A DNA stretch of 6,166 bases from Chlamydiota bacterium. Its GTDB lineage: Bacteria > Chlamydiota > Chlamydiia > Chlamydiales > Simkaniaceae. Positions within the stretch are counted from its first letter, which is position 1, and each line of letters starts with the position of its first letter. This document shows, in pieces, positions 1 through 5,690 of this stretch. The stretch covers positions 1-6,166 of the forward strand of contig JAKQGT010000127.1 of assembly GCA_029556005.1 (NCBI GenBank). The letters are read 5' to 3'. The position numbers and the translations under genes were made by a program. The notes under the pieces are model-generated. The model had not been told where the DNA came from. It did not search any database and was given only the letters and a program-made list of their open reading frames with translations.

Positions 1-187
1 CTTTGCCCATACCCATGTTGTGATTGGCAATGAAAAATGTGAAACCTTTTCAGGCCATTTTTTCAAAGGAACGGTCACAATCACAGCCGAGATTTTCCTG
101 TTTCATGTGGATATTGCTCTCAACCGAAAGCAGGATAAAAAGCTCAACTTCAAGGGTCTCGAACTCCCCCACCTATTTGTCAGATGA
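1..187 (+). CDS. PPC/DUF296-domain protein, C-terminal fragment (5' end outside window)
   Basis: This is an open frame entering from the left edge (first full codon at base 2) and ending at TGA 185-187. About 61 residues are visible. The pattern AHTHVVIG, then SGHFFKG, then ITAEIFL resembles the second half of the PPC domain (DUF296; plants and prokaryotes conserved), where a His-x-His strand is followed by a GGH-[LF]-x-x-G turn and a T-A-E-[IV] strand. PPC proteins form trimers; the plant members are linked to AT-hook DNA-binding proteins, while the role of most bacterial stand-alone members is unknown. The fragment ends with a basic tail (NRKQDKK) and a short hydrophobic end. Its stop lies 2 nt from the stop of the convergent minus-strand gene. 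The family call is from remembered motifs only, and the N-terminal half cannot be judged. Confidence 0.55.
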   Translation, partial: FAHTHVVIGNEKCETFSGHFFKGTVTITAEIFLFHVDIALNRKQDKKLNFKGLELPHLFVR

Positions 188-189
188 GA

Positions 190-1377
190 TTAAATATCCT
201 CAATCAAATCTTCAAAATGCTCTTCTGAAACGTAAGTGGGAACGAGGAGCTCTTTGGGGATTTCAAAATAGACCCCAGTATCCACTCCTTGAATGCCGAC
301 CTTAGTAGCAACCTCCACAACACACATCTCTGTCATTTTATTGAAAAAACTCATGGGATTAGGCCCTTTATGAGGAAGGCCTACCCGCGCATTCATTTCT
401 TTGACAAAGGTGAGGATCTCTACAGCTGTAAAAGTTTTTCCTTCCATAAGGGTATAACTTTTTCCAGCTTCTAAGCGCATAAAATAGAAAGGGGGAAAAG
501 CTGAACGCAATTTAAAAGCTTGGTGATAGATTTCTACACAAAGGCCCTCTAGGATCCTAAGAGAGCGATTGCCACTCCGATATTGAGCAGGCACACCATT
601 AAAGCGGGAAATTAAATCTTCAGGTGAGACAGGGTCTGGAAAAATGCTCGATCTTTTGGGAGTATCCCCTGCTTTTGCAATCCATGTGACCACTCTAACT
701 CCTAAGGTGCTGGTCACACTGCTTTGGACCATTGTTTGAAACTCCACTAGTGTAAAAAAATGTTTTCCTGAAAGTTTCCCGACTCCTTCATTTTCTTCGC
801 GCTCACCCGAAACAATGTGCTCGATATCAAATAAGAGAATCCCTTTTCCTGGAGAGCGATGAAACTCATGAAGAAGGGTTTCGACCCATTCGAGTTTCGC
901 TGCATACTCTAAAGCATGGCGATGCCCTTGTGGGGAATCACTACTCTCCCCTTTTTTCAAAGCTCCCTCCATCTTCTCCATAAACCTTTTTTGCAAATTG
1001 CTTGCTTTTTCAGGATCGAGATGGGGACTATTACGGGTCGAGCGGTATCCTTTTACTAGCGTGTTAGCAGTCGTTGGAGATACTTTACTCGGTGTTACTT
1101 TAAGCCCATCAAGAGCAGCTTCTCCCGCTTTAAACGGTGAGGGAGTTTGGAAAGGGTCTTTAGGTTTTTCTGGAGACTGCGGTGGGGTTTTAAACGGGTC
1201 GAATTTTGCTTGAAAACCTAACATCCCGAATTGGTGCTCCAAATCTTTCATTTGAGAAAAACCTTCCTCTGGAAGCACTACTTCCTCATCTAAATCCCAA
1301 GAAGTTTCCTCATCACTAAACTGAGTTTCATTCCACAAGCTGCTCTCTGATTTCTGCCCTACTGCTCTCGTCGCCAT
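190..1377 (-). CDS. EndoU-like endoribonuclease domain protein with disordered N-terminus; possible secreted effector
   Basis: A 395-residue protein; ATG 1375-1377 has AAGG six nt upstream, stop TAA. No signal peptide or membrane segment is visible. Residues 1-150 are acidic, then Ser/Thr/Pro rich and low in order, with DPF at 60-62 and 74-76 and many S/T-P pairs. Residues about 155-298 resemble the EndoU nuclease fold: EHIVSGE (His187), GKLSGKHFF (His206), PKRSSIFP (Lys241) and, after a G-x-x-[IV]-E strand, SAFP (292-295), the place of the family's TAYP. The His/His/Lys order and spacing fit EndoU enzymes, which cut RNA at uridines leaving cyclic phosphate ends; Phe294 replaces the usual Tyr. 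Residues 299-395 look like a degenerate partial copy of the same fold. No immunity-type gene follows it on this strand. An effector acting on host RNA is inference; a plain lineage-specific hypothetical protein is the alternative. Confidence 0.6.
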   Translation of the reverse strand: MATRAVGQKSESSLWNETQFSDEETSWDLDEEVVLPEEGFSQMKDLEHQFGMLGFQAKFDPFKTPPQSPEKPKDPFQTPSPFKAGEAALDGLKVTPSKVSPTTANTLVKGYRSTRNSPHLDPEKASNLQKRFMEKMEGALKKGESSDSPQGHRHALEYAAKLEWVETLLHEFHRSPGKGILLFDIEHIVSGEREENEGVGKLSGKHFFTLVEFQTMVQSSVTSTLGVRVVTWIAKAGDTPKRSSIFPDPVSPEDLISRFNGVPAQYRSGNRSLRILEGLCVEIYHQAFKLRSAFPPFYFMRLEAGKSYTLMEGKTFTAVEILTFVKEMNARVGLPHKGPNPMSFFNKMTEMCVVEVATKVGIQGVDTGVYFEIPKELLVPTYVSEEHFEDLIEDI

Positions 1378-1460
1378 ACCTTACCTTAAATTAAAAATTA
1401 ATTTTGAATTAAGTTAGTATAGTTCAGTGATTTATAAATTAAAACACTAATTAATAATTA
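1378..1460. other. AT-rich intergenic spacer between dapL and the EndoU-like gene
   Basis: A spacer of 83 bp. Positions 1381-1500, which include the end of dapL, contain only 19 G or C in 120 bases by direct count, far below the flanking genes. It holds a 12-bp perfect palindrome, AAAATTAATTTT, at 1394-1405, and several TTAATTA-like runs. I see no GC-rich hairpin with a T-run, so there is no convincing intrinsic terminator for the dap operon here. Confidence 0.6.
1416..1444 (-). promoter_or_regulatory. Possible promoter of the EndoU-like gene
   Basis: On the minus strand a TATACT box (plus positions 1416-1421, 5 of 6 to the sigma70 -10 consensus) lies about 40 nt upstream of the start codon. 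A weak -35-like TTTTAA (1439-1444, 3 of 6) stands 17 nt before it. In such AT-rich DNA matches arise easily, so this is only a candidate. If real, the gene is transcribed separately from the dap operon. Confidence 0.3.
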
Positions 1461-2612
1461 CTACTTTATTCTGTTAATTACATTTTTAATTTGATAACGA
1501 TGACCAAAACTACTGATCCGAATGAAATGCTCCCCCGAAGGACCATACCCCACTCCTGGGGTAATCACGATCTGTTTTTTTTCTAGAAAATCCTCAAAAA
1601 CATCCCAAGACGCTTTTCCTGGAGTATGAACCCATAATTAAGGGGCATGTACCCCTCCATATACGGAGTAACCCAGCCCTTCAAAAGCTTCTTTTAAAAG
1701 ACGCGCATTCTCCATGTAATAGAGAAGGTTTCCTTGCCACTCACCCTCTTCAAAAACAGCTAGCCCCCCTTTTTGAGCGATGTTGGAAGCCCCATTAAAA
1801 ATCGTGCAACTCAAACGGTGCCAATCTTTCCAAACAGGACTTCCACATGCAAACTTTAACTCTTGAGGAATCACCGTCCATCCCAAACGCACTCCAGAAA
1901 ACCCCACCATTTTGGAAAAAGAATTCACTTCTACTGCAACAGCAGAGGCCCCTTCAATTTCATAAATCGATTGGGGAAGGAGAGGATCTTGGATATAGGA
2001 AGAGTAAGCTCCATCATAGATAATCACCGTCCCATTTTTCAAAGCATATTGGACTAAGCTTTTGAGTTGATCTCGCGTATAAGCCACCCCTGTGGGATTG
2101 TTCGGATTGCAGATATAAAGGAGATCGAGTCCGGGAGGGAGATCAGGAAAAAACGCATTTTCAGGGGTGCAGGGAAGGAGATGTAGGCTTTGAATCCCCT
2201 GAAGAATACTCCCCTCCCAATAGACGGGATAGGCAGGGTCTTGAAGCCCTACAGACTGCGCATGACTAAAAAGGATTTGCAACCGACCAATATCACATTT
2301 GGCTCCATCAGAAATATAGATCTCATCCGGTGTAATCTTCCCTTGATAAAGCTTGCTCGAGAGCGCCTCTCGAAGGGGGAAGAGCCCCTGCTCTTTTACA
2401 TACCCCGAATACCCTTTTTCTGTCCCTAACTCACGAGCCGCTCGTTCCATCGCCGAGGCGATGGCGGGAGATAAAGGAAGAACGGTATCCCCAATCCCCA
2501 AACTAATAATGTCAGCCTCAGGGTTTTTCTCAAGATAGGCTCTTTTCCTTTTCTCGATTTCTGGGAAAAGATAGGAGGGAGGGAGTTTTTCAAATGTGCT
2601 TAATCTTTTCAT
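1461..2612 (-). pseudogene. dapL: LL-diaminopimelate aminotransferase (DapL), interrupted by an in-frame TAA
   Basis: A PLP-dependent class I/II aminotransferase converting tetrahydrodipicolinate plus glutamate to LL-DAP in one step, the route used by chlamydiae and plants. The chosen start, ATG 2610-2612 (MKRLSTF), overlaps asd by 23 nt and matches the family N-terminus. Visible motifs: SDGAK (101-105), CNPNNPTG (168-175), YDGAYSSY (199-206), the PLP lysine Lys234 in NSFSK, and VRLGWTVIP (241-249). Codon 325 is TAA (1638-1640), at the Tyr of the family motif HAPYLW. Beyond it the same frame continues for 58 codons (LWVHTP..., TPGVGYGPSGE, FIRISSFG) to TAG at 1461-1463, giving a 383-codon gene of normal length. 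The 324-residue product would lack Arg365, equivalent to the substrate carboxylate-binding arginine. It is either a fresh nonsense mutation or a single-base sequence error. Confidence 0.85.
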
Positions 2613-3540
2613 AATATAACTCTGCTGTAAGGACTCCCCCGCCAGCAGCACCTCGGATGAGGTTATGCGAGAGAGCAGTGAAACGGATATCAAAAAGAGA
2701 GCAGGATCTTAGGCGCCCTACGGTAACAGCCATCCCGCGATCACAGCTGGCATCAAGGAGGGGTTGAGGGCGATCGTTTTCTTCGAAATAGATGAGAGGA
2801 CGCTTGGGGGCTGTAGGAAGATCAAGACCTTCAAACGTTTCCCAAGCTTCAAGCACTTGATCTAGAGTCGGTTTTTTCTTAAAAGATGCGGATACACAAG
2901 CTAAATGCCCATGAAGGACCGGCACCCGGGTGCAGTGGGAGGAAATCACAAGCGATGCAGGGTGCAAACGACTGCCATCCCATGTGCCTAAAATTTTTAG
3001 AGGCTCTGTTTCAGATTTTTCTTCTTCCCCCGAAATATAAGGGATAATATTACCGCTCAGCTTAAACGTTCTTCCCGCGCCGGTAATAGCTTGAAGATTG
3101 GTCACAGCAAGGCGCTCTAATTGGAAACGTTTATGCAAGGGATAAAGGGGCAATAAATAACTTTGGAGGGTACAGTTGGGCTTTGCGACAATGAATCCCT
3201 TCTCCCATCCACGCCTTTTTTGTTGGAGAGGAATCATCTCTAAATGATCGGGATTAATTTCAGGAATAATGAGAGGAATATCTTCTTCTAAACGATGGCA
3301 GGAAGCGGAAGAAAAAATCGGGAAGCCCCGCTTTGCATATTCCAGCTCTACTTGTTGAGCCCTATCTGAAGGGAGAGCCGAAAAGAGAAACTGACAAGGG
3401 CGCGCCGCATCAAAATCTAAAAGGGTATTCCGATTGGGCTGAAAGACAACCTCAAACTGGGGATGATTTTTTAATAGTCGTAGATACTCTTCCCCCACCA
3501 AACCACTAGCACCCAAAAGACCGACAGAAATTTTAGACAT
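2590..3540 (-). CDS. asd: Aspartate-semialdehyde dehydrogenase
   Basis: A cytoplasmic enzyme that reduces aspartyl phosphate with NADPH to aspartate semialdehyde, the branch substrate for DapA. It has 316 residues, starting at ATG 3538-3540 four nt after the dapA stop. Residues 8-16 (GLLGASGLVG region) form the nucleotide-binding loop. PNCT at 121-124 carries the catalytic Cys123, RVPVLHGH at 205-212 supplies Arg205 and the base His212, and the C-terminal SHNLIRGAAGGGVLTAEL is a family hallmark. PNCT plus RVPVxxGH indicates the archaeal/fungal-type subfamily rather than the E. coli type. It is about 30 residues shorter than usual; the gap falls in residues 31-50, before FSALPSD, where other members have a longer loop. 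The Shine-Dalgarno sequence is weak, so translation is probably coupled to dapA. TGA 2590-2592 lies inside dapL. Confidence 0.93.
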   Translation of the reverse strand: MSKISVGLLGASGLVGEEYLRLLKNHPQFEVVFQPNRNTLLDFDAARPCQFLFSALPSDRAQQVELEYAKRGFPIFSSASCHRLEEDIPLIIPEINPDHLEMIPLQQKRRGWEKGFIVAKPNCTLQSYLLPLYPLHKRFQLERLAVTNLQAITGAGRTFKLSGNIIPYISGEEEKSETEPLKILGTWDGSRLHPASLVISSHCTRVPVLHGHLACVSASFKKKPTLDQVLEAWETFEGLDLPTAPKRPLIYFEENDRPQPLLDASCDRGMAVTVGRLRSCSLFDIRFTALSHNLIRGAAGGGVLTAELYYEKIKHI

Positions 3541-3544
3541 CGAC

Positions 3545-4408
3545 TCAAAAACCCACTTGTGAAGGGATTTGATGAGAAGTTAAAAAGAGCTCTTCTAACT
3601 GTTTTTGGTATTTTTGACTTAGAGGCGTTAAGGGTAATCGACACTCCCCTGCCGCCATACCGACCCGGTTCATCATCGCTTTAATCGGAATAGGATTGGT
3701 TTCACACTGAGAGAAGCGAAAGTAAGGGAAAAGGGGACGATAAAGGGAGGGAGAGGGATTTCGCAAGAGTTCACACACCTTTTGCGGCATCACATTACTG
3801 AGAACAGAAAATATCCCTTTAGCTCCGAGCGAGAGATGGGGAAGGATCATCAGATCATCTCCCGACATCAGGATAAAATCGGGAAGTTGACTCAGCACTT
3901 CTGCGACAAAGGAAATATCCCCTGAGGCATCTTTCATCCCGATAATGTTCTCGATTTTTGCTAGGCGTCTGAGTGTCTCAAGTTCCAAGCGCACACCACT
4001 ACGTCTGGGGTGATGGTAGACCATGATGGGAAGATGGGTACTTGCTGCTACGGTTTCAAAATGTCTAATAACCCCTTCTTGAGTAGGACACGTATAGTAA
4101 GGGGTGATGATCAAAACACCATCGGCTCCGAGCCTTTCAGCCTCCTCCGTCTTTTCAAGGGTGCGAAAAGTCGCACTATCCCCTGTTTGCACCCAAAGAG
4201 GAATTTTTCCTTTTGTTTCCTCTCTTGCAATTTGGATCAGGCGGAAACGCTCTTTTTCGGTGAGTGTCTCCCCTTCCCCTGTAGATCCCAGGACTAAATC
4301 ACCCTCAACCCCTGCATCCATCTGAAACCAAAGATTTTCCCGAAAACCCTGCTCATCGATAGTCCTCTCTTTAAAAGGGGTAATTAGTGCCGTATAGGTT
4401 CCTTCCAT
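3545..4408 (-). CDS. dapA: 4-hydroxy-tetrahydrodipicolinate synthase
   Basis: An aldolase-type TIM barrel that condenses pyruvate with aspartate semialdehyde, the first committed step toward DAP and lysine. It has 287 residues from ATG 4406-4408, preceded by AGGAAAGG with a 5-nt spacer; a GTG two codons earlier is possible but sits inside that ribosome binding site. Visible residues: GSTGE at 41-45 (Ser42 replaces the first Thr of GTTGE), ITPYY ending in Tyr105, Tyr131 in MVYHHPRRSG, Arg136 for the substrate carboxylate, and the Schiff-base Lys159 in GMKDASGD. All catalytic positions are filled. The loop YHHPRRSG departs from the common YNxPxRTG. The N-terminus overlaps dapB by 25 nt, suggesting coupled translation. 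DapA-like aldolases such as N-acetylneuraminate lyase share the fold, but the operon settles the role. Confidence 0.92.
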   Translation of the reverse strand: MEGTYTALITPFKERTIDEQGFRENLWFQMDAGVEGDLVLGSTGEGETLTEKERFRLIQIAREETKGKIPLWVQTGDSATFRTLEKTEEAERLGADGVLIITPYYTCPTQEGVIRHFETVAASTHLPIMVYHHPRRSGVRLELETLRRLAKIENIIGMKDASGDISFVAEVLSQLPDFILMSGDDLMILPHLSLGAKGIFSVLSNVMPQKVCELLRNPSPSLYRPLFPYFRFSQCETNPIPIKAMMNRVGMAAGECRLPLTPLSQKYQKQLEELFLTSHQIPSQVGF

Positions 4409-5049
4409 AAACACCTTTCCTGAATGTAATCCTCTAATGTGTAAAAGCCTACTTTTCCTATCAGAAAAGAGGCTGCTTCAAGGGCCCCTCTTGCAAACCC
4501 CTCTCGATTGCGCGCACGATGGGTAAGCTCAATCGTATCTTCAGGGGCATCAAAAATCACCTGATGCGTCCCCGGGTGATATCCACTACGAACACTTTGA
4601 AAAGCAAGCCCTGGAATCTGACTTGCTAAGTGCTTGGCAGTTCCTGAAGGGGCATCTTTTTTTTCCTGATGATGGATTTCGACTCCACTTACGCCGTAGC
4701 GGGGAGAAAAAAGGGTATACGCCTCTTTTAAAAGCCTCTCAAATAAAGCCACACCTATTGAAAAATTCGGAGCGTATAAAATCCCGATCATCGCGGCATA
4801 CTCCTGCCCTTTTTCCACTTCCCATCCCGTAGTCCCAATCACAAGGGGCTTTTTAAACGCAGCCACTTCCCGGATGGTTCCTAACACAGCTGAAGGCTCT
4901 GTAAAATCGATACATACATCGGCTTTTTCTATTGGAGAAAAGGTGCGCTTCTCTTTTGTCACGCGCGCTACAATTTCATGTCCTTCTTGCAAAGCACATC
5001 TTTCAACCATTTTCCCCATTTTTCCATACCCAATCAGCGCTATTTTCAT
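4384..5049 (-). CDS. dapB: 4-hydroxy-tetrahydrodipicolinate reductase
   Basis: Reduces the DapA product with NAD(P)H to tetrahydrodipicolinate, the substrate of DapL. It has 221 residues, at the short end of the family (E. coli about 270). Motifs in order: the Rossmann loop GYGKMG at 7-12, CIDFTEP at 46-52, GTTGW at 72-76, APNFSIG at 93-99, and the signature EIHHQEKKDAPSGTA at 124-138 with His126/His127 and Lys130, then LTHRARNREGFARGA at 175-189. The start ATG 5047-5049 lies 5 nt after the stop of the cyclophilin gene. No clear Shine-Dalgarno sequence is visible, so translation probably depends on ribosomes finishing the upstream gene. Stop TAA 4384-4386 lies within dapA. Confidence 0.93.
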   Translation of the reverse strand: MKIALIGYGKMGKMVERCALQEGHEIVARVTKEKRTFSPIEKADVCIDFTEPSAVLGTIREVAAFKKPLVIGTTGWEVEKGQEYAAMIGILYAPNFSIGVALFERLLKEAYTLFSPRYGVSGVEIHHQEKKDAPSGTAKHLASQIPGLAFQSVRSGYHPGTHQVIFDAPEDTIELTHRARNREGFARGALEAASFLIGKVGFYTLEDYIQERCLWKEPIRH

Positions 5050-5054
5050 GAGTT

Positions 5055-5600
5055 TTATGGCTTGATATACATCCGTTTGATTTTTTGCTCTTTCACAGGG
5101 CGATCTTGCATATTGGTTTCTACAGCTTCTAGTTTTTTTACAACATCATACCCTTTAACCACCTCACCAAAAATCGTATGATTTCCATTCAGCCAAGGGG
5201 TTTCGACTGTGGTAATGAAAAACTGACTTCCGTTGGTATTCGGACCTGCATTTGCCATCGCTAAAAGACCGGGCTTGTTAAAAGTCACACTTGAAGTGCA
5301 CTCATCGGCAAAAGGCTTTCCCCAAATGGACTCTCCCCCAGCACCCGTCCCTGTAGGATCTCCCCCTTGAATCATAAAACTCTTGATAATCCGATGGAAA
5401 ATGAGTCCATCATAGTACCCTTTTTCTGCTAGCTTTAAGATATTCTCACAAGCCTTAGGGGCAATATCGGGTTTGAGTTCAATCTCAATAACCCCTTGAG
5501 TCGTTTCCATTACAATCGTTGTTTTTTTTGCCATAAGTTCTCCTTGTTCATTAGCAAATAGAGAAAAGATACAGAAAATAAAGGGGAGGATCCATTTCAT
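5055..5600 (-). CDS. Cyclophilin-type peptidyl-prolyl cis-trans isomerase with N-terminal signal peptide
   Basis: Catalyses cis-trans isomerisation of Xaa-Pro bonds during protein folding. It has 181 residues. Residues 1-16 (hydrophobic core [13 protein letters not shown]) look like a Sec signal peptide with likely cleavage after LFA. The cyclophilin domain begins about residue 27. It shows [15 protein letters not shown] (Arg70, Phe75, Gln78), [19 protein letters not shown] (111-129) and [14 protein letters not shown] (Trp136, His141). Trp136 is at the position of Trp121 in human cyclophilin A, the residue linked to cyclosporin binding; E. coli enzymes usually have Phe. Met23 is a second possible start with its own strong ribosome binding site and would give a 159-residue cytosolic form. 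It is the first gene of the operon, 5 nt ahead of dapB, and has no known metabolic link to lysine synthesis. I leave the symbol empty because ppiA/ppiB naming is ambiguous here. Confidence 0.92.
   Translation of the reverse strand: MKWILPFIFCIFSLFANEQGELMAKKTTIVMETTQGVIEIELKPDIAPKACENILKLAEKGYYDGLIFHRIIKSFMIQGGDPTGTGAGGESIWGKPFADECTSSVTFNKPGLLAMANAGPNTNGSQFFITTVETPWLNGNHTIFGEVVKGYDVVKKLEAVETNMQDRPVKEQKIKRMYIKP
5540..5545 (-). promoter_or_regulatory. Ribosome binding site for an internal start in the cyclophilin gene
   Basis: AAGGAG on the minus strand, 5 nt before the in-frame ATG at 5532-5534 (Met23, MAKKTT). Its spacing is better than that of the upstream start. It would yield cyclophilin without its signal peptide. 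An eight-A run follows directly (5522-5529 as T on the plus strand). Confidence 0.55.
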
Positions 5601-5610
5601 GAGTATGCAA

Positions 5611-5616
5611 CTCCTT
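5611..5616 (-). promoter_or_regulatory. Ribosome binding site for the full-length cyclophilin start
   Basis: AAGGAG on the minus strand, 10 nt before ATG 5598-5600. It supports the long form with signal peptide; the spacer is at the long end of the useful range. Confidence 0.6.
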
Positions 5617-5630
5617 TTTAACCCACTCTC

Positions 5631-5659
5631 AGTGTAGAGACGTGACAGAAAAACTTCAA
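5631..5659 (-). promoter_or_regulatory. Likely promoter of the cyclophilin-dap operon
   Basis: Minus-strand TTGAAG (plus 5654-5659, 4 of 6 to TTGACA), a spacer of exactly 17 nt, then TACACT (5631-5636, 4 of 6 to TATAAT), about 30 nt before the start codon. It is the only reasonable match upstream of the operon. It overlaps the plus-strand promoter, so the two probably compete. Confidence 0.4.
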
Positions 5660-5670
5660 GTTCGTATAAA
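5642..5670 (+). promoter_or_regulatory. Likely promoter of the plus-strand secreted-protein gene
   Basis: GTGACA at 5642-5647 (5 of 6 to the -35 consensus), a 17-nt spacer, and TATAAA at 5665-5670 (5 of 6 to the -10 consensus). Transcription would start near 5677, giving a very short leader before the ribosome binding site GAGGT (5681-5685) and ATG 5691. Confidence 0.55.
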
Positions 5671-5690
5671 TGAAAAGAGCGAGGTAACCG

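Noticed and set aside
998..1213. Plus-strand frame of 71 codons opposite the EndoU-like gene
   Set aside because: It is a shadow of the minus-strand gene, with no ribosome binding site or family motif.
1575..1582. Run of eight A (minus strand) in the 3' part of dapL as a slippage or phase-variation site
   Set aside because: The frame is intact through it and it lies beyond the TAA, so slippage there could not bypass the stop.
1638..1640. TAA read as an amino acid by a variant genetic code
   Set aside because: The EndoU-like gene, dapB and the cyclophilin gene end with TAA at sensible family ends, so TAA is a normal stop here.
2613..2693. Upstream extension of dapL by 27 residues beginning MISVSLL
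   Set aside because: It lies wholly inside asd in another frame and has no family similarity; the DapL N-terminus matches from MKRLSTF at 2612.
4409..4414. GTG start for dapA two codons earlier
   Set aside because: It falls at the end of the AGGAAAGG ribosome binding site; ATG 4408 has ideal spacing.
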